Shown one piece after another: positions 26,206 to 33,548 of a stretch of 33,548 bases of DNA (the first letter of the stretch is position 1; each line of letters begins with the position of its first letter). Location: NCBI GenBank assembly GCA_013043565.1, contig JABDNZ010000488.1:1-33548 (forward strand). The letters run 5' to 3'. The notes under the pieces are model-generated. The model had not been told where the DNA came from, made no database searches, and saw only the letters and a program-made list of their open reading frames with translations. A program made the position numbers and the translations under genes. Origin of the DNA: Gemmatimonadota bacterium. GTDB taxonomy: Bacteria > Gemmatimonadota > Gemmatimonadetes > Longimicrobiales > Gaopeijiaceae.

Positions 26206-28443
26206 TCACGGAGAGAGAACCTCTTCCAGGGCATCCAACACGATCTGTGCCGTGAGAATGGCTGGGAGCAGGTTGGGTTCCGAACCCGATTCCCCTCGAT
26301 AGAGGACATACACCGGGACCCCGGTTCGCCCCAGGGCTTCGAGGGCTTCGGTGATCTCCGGATCGTACCGGGTCCAGTCCGCTTTGAAAAGCGCGACGTT
26401 CCGGTCCTCGAAAGCCTGCTGAACAGCATCGGTATTCAGGACGACCCGCTCGTTCACCTGGCACGTTAGGCACCACGCGGCGGTGAAGTCCAAGAAGACC
26501 GGCGTGCCCTGAGCCAGCGTGCGATCCACCTCGGCCTGGGAGAAAGGAGCCCACCCTTCCGTTACAGCCATCAGGGGAGCCTCCTGGGCCGCGCCCCGAG
26601 CGACCAAAGCAATGGCGGCGGTCCACATTACAAGTGAGAGCGCCCTGGCGATCACACCGCTCCTTTTGTCGGTTCTCTGCCACCGTCCCACCATCCATCC
26701 GGCTGATGTCACAAAGAGGAGGGCCGACAACAGATAGGTGGCCCCACCGATGCCCGTCTGTTGACCAAATACCCAGATCAGCCAGATGACCGTGGCGAAC
26801 ATGGGGAAAGCCATGACATGCCGCAGGGTTTCCATCCACGGGCCGGGTTTCGGCAGTTTCTCCAGGAGCCCAGGGGCCAGCGACAAGACCAGATACGGAA
26901 GCGCCATCCCGATTCCCAGGAATCCGAAGATCAGGAGGGTTTCCGGGACTGAACGAGTTAACGCAAAACCGAGAGCGGCTCCCATGAACGGAGCGGTGCA
27001 GGGGGTGGCGATGATCGTGGCCAGGACCCCGGAAGCCAGGGATTCACTGTAGCTGCCTGATTCGCCCACCTTGCCGCCGAGGCGGGTCAGGGTAGCTCCG
27101 ACCTCGAAGAGGCCCATCAGGTTCAGGCCGATGGCGAAAAAGAGAGCAGCCATGAAGGCCACGAAGGCCGGGGATTGGAGTTGGAATCCCCATCCCAACT
27201 GGTTTCCTCCGGCCCGAAGAATGATCAGGACCCCGGCCAGGACCAAGAACGCCAAAACCACACCCAGGGCGAACAGGAGGCCCTGATTCCTGACCTGACC
27301 TCGGTCCTCCCCGCCCTGACTGGCGGCGCCGAGGATCTTCAGCGAGAGGATGGGGAATACGCAGGGCATGAGGTTCAGCAGGATCCCGCCCAGGAATGCG
27401 AAGACCAGGGCGAGGGTCAGCGTGAACCCGTCAGCCCCGGGAGCTAGGGTCGCCCCGGAGGATTCCGTGGCATTCCCGGCCGTAGGGTCGGCCTCCGACC
27501 CGGCTTCCTGGACAGGGGGGGCGCCTTCCACGGCGGCTTCGACGAGGAGACCTGGCACCATTCCATCCCCGCTCCAACTGCTCCCGTCTTCGGCTTTCAG
27601 GATGCCTCGTAAAGTGGTCGCTGTCGCCGTGGAGTAGGTCGAGCGGGTCAACTCCAAGCTCAGGCCGTTCCCTTCGACCGCCATCACCTGAGGCGCGGCC
27701 GGCTCCACCACCTCGCCTGCGTACGAGAAGAAGTACACGGAGTCGGGCAGGGAGGCGTTCTCGTCGGCCGACTCGATCGAGAGGCGATATCCCCCCTCCG
27801 TCACCTCAGCGCTGGCCGACCAACCAGGGACCGATTTCGGGAGTCGGTCTCGAGCGGTCTGAAACAGGTCTGCCCATTGGCGGTCCAGCTGGGGAGGATC
27901 TTCGGAGACCTGAAGCTGCAAGGAGACCTCCGCATAATCGGGATCGCAGAGAGCTTCGCAGATCAGCCAATCAACCTGAGCGGCGAGGGTGATGGCCTCC
28001 CCGGGCGTGAGGTCGAACGGAGGAGTGACCTCCACCATGAGAGCCAGCCCGTCCCCGTACACGTAGTCGAGCAGGGGGCCTGCCCGGTACTGGGAGGGAA
28101 CCGGCCATTGGATCTCCCCGGTTTCCCACCCCGATGGGAGAAACCACTCGATCTCCGTGGGTAGTCCGGTATCCCCCACATTCACGAAGTAGTTGTGCCA
28201 TCCGGGGTCCATCTCGAATCGGACGGCCACGGTGAAGGGGGTCCCGGGCTGGATGCTGGAGACCTCCGAGACCAGGTATGCGTCGCTATGGGTGCTGTTG
28301 AATCCCTGACCAGAGAGGAGGCCCGGGGAACCGGCCAAGGCCAGGACTACAGCCCAGTGAGCGGCCAGGCCGGCCGAGGCTGGCAGGGTAGCCGGGGAAG
28401 TGGCCCTTGGCCACTGGAAAAAACGTCTCTTCAAGAAGCGCAC
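26206..28443 (-). CDS. dsbD: Protein-disulfide reductase DsbD-family protein (745 aa)
   Basis: N-terminal DsbD-alpha-like domain (VDWLICEALCDPDYAEVSL), multi-TM core (LGGILLNLMPCVFPILSLKILG, ATPCTAPFMGAALGFAL), C-terminal thioredoxin domain (LDFTAAWCLTCQVNERVVL). Confidence 0.93.
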   Translation of the reverse strand: MRFLKRRFFQWPRATSPATLPASAGLAAHWAVVLALAGSPGLLSGQGFNSTHSDAYLVSEVSSIQPGTPFTVAVRFEMDPGWHNYFVNVGDTGLPTEIEWFLPSGWETGEIQWPVPSQYRAGPLLDYVYGDGLALMVEVTPPFDLTPGEAITLAAQVDWLICEALCDPDYAEVSLQLQVSEDPPQLDRQWADLFQTARDRLPKSVPGWSASAEVTEGGYRLSIESADENASLPDSVYFFSYAGEVVEPAAPQVMAVEGNGLSLELTRSTYSTATATTLRGILKAEDGSSWSGDGMVPGLLVEAAVEGAPPVQEAGSEADPTAGNATESSGATLAPGADGFTLTLALVFAFLGGILLNLMPCVFPILSLKILGAASQGGEDRGQVRNQGLLFALGVVLAFLVLAGVLIILRAGGNQLGWGFQLQSPAFVAFMAALFFAIGLNLMGLFEVGATLTRLGGKVGESGSYSESLASGVLATIIATPCTAPFMGAALGFALTRSVPETLLIFGFLGIGMALPYLVLSLAPGLLEKLPKPGPWMETLRHVMAFPMFATVIWLIWVFGQQTGIGGATYLLSALLFVTSAGWMVGRWQRTDKRSGVIARALSLVMWTAAIALVARGAAQEAPLMAVTEGWAPFSQAEVDRTLAQGTPVFLDFTAAWCLTCQVNERVVLNTDAVQQAFEDRNVALFKADWTRYDPEITEALEALGRTGVPVYVLYRGESGSEPNLLPAILTAQIVLDALEEVLSP

Positions 28444-28561
28444 CAGCGTCGTAAGCTCCTGATTGAAGTCGGGTTATCAAATCCTGACGGAGAGGAGTGT
28501 ACTGGAAAACGAGGGGGGATTCCAGGGGACGCGGGAGACGGTTCGCGGTTGGGGTCCGGGG

Positions 28562-29605
28562 TCAGGTGTCCCGGTGCTCTTCCAGAAAGTCGTCCGCCCC
28601 TTCTGGGAGAAGGAGATTGTCGGAGATTTCAGCGATTTCTTCGGCCTGTTTCCATACCGCTTCAAGGGCTTTTAACTCACCCTGAAGGGCTCGCCGCTCC
28701 TGTTCTTCATGAAGGGCCATCTCGAGGGCCAGCCTGGACGGCCTGGGCAGCCGATGCACCAGCCCGTAGTGCTTCTCTTTGATGGGCTTCCAGGAACCGT
28801 CCCCCACGGGACGGGTCCAGATATTGTCGGCCTCGTCCTTCCGCTCCAGCGAGATCCTCCGAATAAATTCAATGGGGTGCCCGGCGTCCTCGATTTCCCG
28901 CACCGCGTCCTGGACGACGCCTTTTCCGGCTCCTCCTCGGTTGATCCCCGTGATGAGGCGGTTAGCGACCTTCACCGCTTCGGCCCCCTCCCACCGCTTG
29001 TCCAGCTTACCCCTTTTGATCTCGACCACCCATTCGTCGTCTTCCCCTGCCGAGAGGAGCTTGGCCTTCTCCAAGTCCGGGGCCTTGAGCTTCAAGACCT
29101 TCCCGTTCTCATCCTTAAGCCTCACCAGGGTCCGGGAGTTTCTGATGATGTTCACGAAATTCCCGGATTGGCCCAGCAGTGCGCCGGAGAGGACCCCTGT
29201 GGCGACCCCGGCGATGGCCACCGTTCCGACCACTGCCCCGACCCCGACCCCGTAGAGGACGGCCTTCTTCCTCCGCCGACCGAACTGGTCCCCGTAGCGC
29301 CAGGCCGCGAACTCCGGCCGCAACGGGACGCCGATCCGAACCAGCTCCGTGCCCTCCAGATGTCGAGCCATCCCGATGTTTTCCGATGAGGCCCGCATTC
29401 GGGTGCTGTGGAAGAGGATCTCACAGTCTTCGATGGCCTCCCACCGCTCCTCGATGGGAGAGAGGTTCCAGCGCTCGCATTTCCTGCAAACTACCCAGAG
29501 TCGGCCTTTGGCGGAGTCGAAGGCCAGACGCCGACCCACGGGGAAGTGCTCCACGATCTGGTTTTCCCCCAGCGGGTGGTGGCAGAACATGCAGGTGGAA
29601 TACAT
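28562..29605 (-). CDS. Uncharacterised protein: N-terminal CxxC/CxxC zinc ribbon plus membrane segment (347 aa)
   Basis: MYSTCMFCHHPLGENQIVEHF...LWVVCRKCERWNLSPIEERWEAIEDCE; Gly/Ala-rich hydrophobic segment AVLYGVGVGAVVGTVAIAGVATGVLSGALLG. Confidence 0.75.
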   Translation of the reverse strand: MYSTCMFCHHPLGENQIVEHFPVGRRLAFDSAKGRLWVVCRKCERWNLSPIEERWEAIEDCEILFHSTRMRASSENIGMARHLEGTELVRIGVPLRPEFAAWRYGDQFGRRRKKAVLYGVGVGAVVGTVAIAGVATGVLSGALLGQSGNFVNIIRNSRTLVRLKDENGKVLKLKAPDLEKAKLLSAGEDDEWVVEIKRGKLDKRWEGAEAVKVANRLITGINRGGAGKGVVQDAVREIEDAGHPIEFIRRISLERKDEADNIWTRPVGDGSWKPIKEKHYGLVHRLPRPSRLALEMALHEEQERRALQGELKALEAVWKQAEEIAEISDNLLLPEGADDFLEEHRDT

Positions 29606-29703
29606 GACCGGGCGATTTCTCTCAAAGGATCGGCGGGAACCTCGTGTCCCCGCCCGCTTTGATTACGTCCGAAATCTAGCCTGTCTTCAGGGATGCCAGG
29701 GAG

Positions 29704-30072
29704 TCACCCCCGGATCTGGCTCCGCCATATCCAGCCACCCAGGAAGAGTGCCGCTACCAGGAATAGGGGACCGGAAATGGCGATGTACGCCGAAATGTGG
29801 AATCTTCCCCATGCCCAGAAGATGTAGAGCAGGCCAGAACCAGCGAACGCCACGGCCCCGATCCATTCCCATCGCCAGGCCAGAAGAAGGATGGCGAGTA
29901 CCACCATGTTGGGAATGAGATGCATGAACAGGGCGACCAGGGTCTGCCAGAACGTGTGCCCCTCGCCGAAGACATCCAGGGCGAAGAGGCCCAGGAAGAG
30001 GATGTAGAGGATCGTAAGACCCCTGGGGGTCCAGAAGAGCAGGAATCGCAGGCTGTCGTTCATGAGTGCCAC
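29704..30072 (-). CDS. Small integral membrane protein, DUF7670-like (about 119-122 aa)
   Basis: Four hydrophobic segments; MNDSLRFLLFWTPRGLTILYILFLGLFALDVFGEGHTFWQTLVALFMHLIPNMVVLAILLLAWRWEWIGAVAF. Family name is from memory. Confidence 0.65.
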   Translation of the reverse strand: MALMNDSLRFLLFWTPRGLTILYILFLGLFALDVFGEGHTFWQTLVALFMHLIPNMVVLAILLLAWRWEWIGAVAFAGSGLLYIFWAWGRFHISAYIAISGPLFLVAALFLGGWIWRSQIRG

Positions 30073-30088
30073 CTCCCGGTTCTTGCCG

Positions 30089-32176
30089 CTACCCGCTCAG
30101 GACCTTCCGTGCCGTCTCCACCACCGCCGAGGTCGTGATGCCGAACTTCTCGAAGAGGGTGGTCCACGGCGCAGAGGCTCCGAAACGGTCGATGCCGACC
30201 GCCTTCCCCTCGGCTCCCAACCAGCGCTCCCATCCCAGAGTCGTTCCGGCCTCCACCGACACCCGGTGTCGAACGGCGGGTGGCAGCACGTGGTCCCGGT
30301 AGGCCGGGCCTTGAGCCATGAAAAGCTGCCAACTGGGCATGCTTACGACTCGAGTCGGGATCCCTTCGGACTCGAAGACCGCTCTGGCCTCCACAGCCAT
30401 GTGGAGCTCCGATCCGCTGGCCAGCAGGACGAGTTGAGGGGTACCGTTCGTGGCTTCCTGCATGATATAACCGCCCATGCGCAGGTCTTCCGCGCCGTTG
30501 GCGTTGCTCCGCTCCAGGCAGGGGACCCCCTGCCTCGTCAGCGAAAGGAACGCCGGCCGGTCCTCCTGCTCCACGGCCACCTTCCAGGCCACGGCGGTCT
30601 CGGCGGGATCCCCAGGCCGGAGGTCGATGAGGTTCGGGATGGCCCGGAGCGCCATGAGGTGCTCCACCGGCTGGTGGGTCGGACCGTCCTCTCCCAGGCC
30701 GATGGAGTCGTGCGTGAAGACGTATGTGACGGGGATCTCCATCAGGGCCGCCATCCTGATGGCCGGACGCATGTAGTCGGAGAAGACCAGGAAGGTGCCT
30801 GCAAAGGGACGGACGCCGCCGTGGAGGGCCATCCCGTTCAGAAGTGAAGCCATGGCGTGCTCCCGAACCCCGAAATGGATGATTCTGCCGCCGGGGTTGT
30901 GGGCCAGGAGGTCGCCCCCTCCCTTGATGTCGGTTTTGTTCGACCCGCCCAGGTCCGCCGACCCTCCGATGAGGTTCGGAATCCGCCCGGCGAGGGCCTG
31001 AAGAACAGTCCCTGAGGAGGCTCGAGTGGCCTGTGGTTTCTCCAGCTTCACCAGGTCCGGAACGTCGGAATCCCAGTCCTCCGGAAGCTGCCCGGCCATC
31101 ACGCTCTCGAACTCGGTGGCTTCTTCGGGGAAATCGGTCTGATAGTCCCCGAAGCGCTCTTCCCAGTCCTCCTGGAGCTTCCGGCCTCGGATCCGGCACT
31201 CGTCCCGGCACCACGCCAGGGCCCCCGGATCCACATGAAAAGCGTCCTGAGACGGATACCCCAGGTTCTCTTTTGTTGCCTTGATTTCGTCCTCGCCGAG
31301 AGGGGCTCCGTGGCTGGACTCGCTCCCGGCCTTGTTGGGGCTACCGAATGCTATCTGGGTTCGGAGAATGATCAGGGTGGGTTTGTTCGTTTCGGCCCGG
31401 GCCTCCTGAAGGGCCCGGTCCATGGCTGCACGATCGTTCCCGTCACCCACCTTCAAGACGTGCCATCCGTACGAACGGAACCGTAACTCCTGATCGGTGG
31501 AGGAGGCGAGATCGGTGTCGCCCTCGATGGAGATCTGGTTGTCGTCGTAGATCCAGATCAGCTTCCCGAGCTGCTGATGCCCCGCCAACTCTGCGGCCTC
31601 ATGAGAGATGCCTTCCATGAGGTCCCCATCCGAGCAGAACACATAGGTGAAGTGGTCTACGATCGTATGCCCTGGTTTGTTGAATCGAGCGGCAAGCCAG
31701 CGTTCCGCCATGGCCATGCCTACGGAGTTCGCGACACCCTGGCCCAGGGGCCCCGTGGTGGTTTCGACACCTGGAGTGATTCGGTATTCGGGGTGGCCCG
31801 GAGTCCTGGAGCCCCACTGCCGGAACTCCCTGATGTCGTCCAGGCCCAGGTCGTATCCGGTGAGGTGGAGAAGGGAGTAAGCCAACATCGACGCATGACC
31901 CAATGACAGGACGAACCGATCCCGGTCGGGCCACGTGGGGTCCAGAGGGTTGTGTCGGAGATGCCGAGTCCAGACCTCGTACCCGAGGGGGGCGAGGCCC
32001 ATGGGCGCCCCTGGATGCCCCGAGTTGGCCTTCTGGATAGCGTCCATGGAGAGGACACGGATTGCGTCGACGAGGTGTTGGTCTCGGGCGGGGCCTTCGA
32101 GGGATGGCATTCGGCTTGACTCCATAGCGTGAAGAAGCCGCCCGGACTCTTCTTGTCCGCGGCGGCCTTCGTTCAT
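30089..32176 (-). CDS. tkt: Transketolase (695 aa; start may be internal)
   Basis: [101 protein letters not shown]. Confidence 0.96.
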   Translation of the reverse strand: MNEGRRGQEESGRLLHAMESSRMPSLEGPARDQHLVDAIRVLSMDAIQKANSGHPGAPMGLAPLGYEVWTRHLRHNPLDPTWPDRDRFVLSLGHASMLAYSLLHLTGYDLGLDDIREFRQWGSRTPGHPEYRITPGVETTTGPLGQGVANSVGMAMAERWLAARFNKPGHTIVDHFTYVFCSDGDLMEGISHEAAELAGHQQLGKLIWIYDDNQISIEGDTDLASSTDQELRFRSYGWHVLKVGDGNDRAAMDRALQEARAETNKPTLIILRTQIAFGSPNKAGSESSHGAPLGEDEIKATKENLGYPSQDAFHVDPGALAWCRDECRIRGRKLQEDWEERFGDYQTDFPEEATEFESVMAGQLPEDWDSDVPDLVKLEKPQATRASSGTVLQALAGRIPNLIGGSADLGGSNKTDIKGGGDLLAHNPGGRIIHFGVREHAMASLLNGMALHGGVRPFAGTFLVFSDYMRPAIRMAALMEIPVTYVFTHDSIGLGEDGPTHQPVEHLMALRAIPNLIDLRPGDPAETAVAWKVAVEQEDRPAFLSLTRQGVPCLERSNANGAEDLRMGGYIMQEATNGTPQLVLLASGSELHMAVEARAVFESEGIPTRVVSMPSWQLFMAQGPAYRDHVLPPAVRHRVSVEAGTTLGWERWLGAEGKAVGIDRFGASAPWTTLFEKFGITTSAVVETARKVLSG

Positions 32177-32204
32177 GGTTCTCGATTCTTCAGGGATAGG
32201 TTAT

Positions 32205-33548
32205 TCATCCCACCACGAAGTTCAGGAGGCGGTTCGGAACGAAGATGACCCGGCGCACCGTCGTTCCGTCCAGGTGCCGGGTGACGTTCTCCTGGGCTCG
32301 AGCCAGAGCTTCTGCTTCTTCCTGGCTCGCACCGGCGGGAGCCTCCACGGTTCCGCGGAGCTTCCCATTTACCTGCACAGCGATCTTGACTGTTTCCTCC
32401 GAGACCTTCTCCGGATCGAAGGCTGGCCAGTTGGCCCCGTCGAACACCGATTCGCCGTGGCCCATCCGCTCCCACAGCTCTTCCGACAAGTGGGGCGCGA
32501 AAGGAGCAATGAGGGGAACCAGGGCTTCCACCTCAGCCCTGACCGCCTGCCTGCCTCCGGCTCGGACGGCATTCAGGTACTCCATCATCGCCGCGATAGC
32601 GGTGTTGTACTGGAGCTTCGGCAGCTGTTCCCCCACCTGCTTGATCGTTTTGTGCAGCTTCTGCTCGACCTGAGGATCGGGCGGCGCGTCGGGTTCGGAG
32701 GCGGCGATGGCCGACACCACCGTGTCGAACAGACGGTGCAAAAACCCGAAGGGTCCCTGGATGCCTTCGTCCCGGTAGTCACCTCCCTCGGCGAACGGTC
32801 CCAGGAACATCAGGTAGATGCGGAAGGTGTCGGCCCCGACCTGCTCGATGATCGGGTCCGGGACAATGACGTTTCCTTTGCTCTTGGACATCTTGGCCCC
32901 CTCACGGATGATGAGGCCGTGCTTGCGGAACTTCAGGAACGGTTCTTCGAAACCCACATGGCCCATGTCTTTCAGGGCCATGGTGATGAACCGGGCATAG
33001 AGAAGGTGCAGTACGGCGTGTTCTTCCCCACCGATGTAGCAATCCACCGGGAGCCACCGCTGGGTGATCCCCGGGTCCATGGGGACGTCCTCATGGTCTG
33101 TCGAGGGGTACCGAAGGAAATACCAGGATGAGTCCAGGAAGGTATCCGACACGTCCGTCTCTCGCCGGGCACCTCCACCACATTCGGGGCACTGGGTCTT
33201 GTACCACTCCTCCACCCTGGCGAGAGGGCTGACTCCGGAGTCGTCCGGCTTGAAGTCCTCCAACCTCGGGAGAACGACCGGGAGGTCCTCTTCGGGCACC
33301 GCCACGGGACCGCACTGGTCGCAATGGATGATGGGGATGGGGGGACCCCAGTACCTCTGTCTGGAGATGCACCAATCGTGGAGCCGGTAGTTCACCTGGG
33401 GCTCGGCCAGGCTCTGGGTTTCGAGCCATTCCACGATGGCCCTGGCGCCCTCCCGCCAGGGGGCACCATCGAATCGTCCTGAGTTCACCAGGATACCGTC
33501 GCCGACGTAGGCTTCCTCGAGGGGGGTGTCGGAGTCATCGCCTGGTCC
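32205..33548 (-). CDS. leuS: Leucyl-tRNA synthetase, C-terminal part (5' end outside window)
   Basis: Frame stays open to the window edge (PGDDSDTPLEEAYVGDGILVNSGRFDG...). WCISRQRYWGPPIPIIHCDQCG, DVSDTFLDSSWYFLRYPSTDHEDVPMD, IREGAKMSKSKGNVIVPD (KMSKS), anticodon-binding region. Confidence 0.96.
   Translation of the reverse strand, partial: GPGDDSDTPLEEAYVGDGILVNSGRFDGAPWREGARAIVEWLETQSLAEPQVNYRLHDWCISRQRYWGPPIPIIHCDQCGPVAVPEEDLPVVLPRLEDFKPDDSGVSPLARVEEWYKTQCPECGGGARRETDVSDTFLDSSWYFLRYPSTDHEDVPMDPGITQRWLPVDCYIGGEEHAVLHLLYARFITMALKDMGHVGFEEPFLKFRKHGLIIREGAKMSKSKGNVIVPDPIIEQVGADTFRIYLMFLGPFAEGGDYRDEGIQGPFGFLHRLFDTVVSAIAASEPDAPPDPQVEQKLHKTIKQVGEQLPKLQYNTAIAAMMEYLNAVRAGGRQAVRAEVEALVPLIAPFAPHLSEELWERMGHGESVFDGANWPAFDPEKVSEETVKIAVQVNGKLRGTVEAPAGASQEEAEALARAQENVTRHLDGTTVRRVIFVPNRLLNFVVG

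Noticed and set aside
30060-31214. Minus-strand 384-aa ORF in another frame within transketolase
   Set aside because: Arg/Gly/Pro-rich low-information translation overlapping the conserved tkt frame.

Overview
This GC-rich bacterial window carries about 23 protein-coding genes or gene fragments. I saw no rRNA, tRNA, CRISPR array or transposase. The lineage may be Gemmatimonadota-like, but that is only an inference from gene style and Ala-x-Ala/Gln signal peptides. From left to right: a glycosyltransferase C-terminus; two convergent class III cyclase + TPR paralogues, one interrupted by an in-frame TAG; a lipoprotein-like PLP enzyme (D-cysteine desulfhydrase/ACC-deaminase family); an aldo/keto reductase with a strong 15-bp-stem terminator; a tandem NTF2-like lipoprotein; a CusABC-type heavy-metal efflux operon with its two-component system; a rhodanese lipoprotein; a translationally coupled three-gene operon (Gluconate_2-dh3-like small subunit, GMC oxidoreductase, ThDP enzyme); a divergent YchF-like GTPase/ATPase; a small beta-barrel-like protein; a thiol-redox cluster (MBL-fold hydrolase, VKOR-DsbA fusion, redoxin, DsbD); a zinc-ribbon membrane protein of unknown function; a DUF7670-like membrane protein; transketolase; and the C-terminal part of leucyl-tRNA synthetase. 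The best leads for follow-up are: (a) three TGAAG repeats at exactly 11-bp spacing in front of the efflux operon, a candidate response-regulator operator; (b) the GMC/ThDP operon as a possible uncharacterised pathway; (c) the premature TAG in the second cyclase; (d) a minus-strand intrinsic terminator inside the presumed leader of the YchF-like gene; (e) recurrent Gln at the predicted +1 position of exported proteins.
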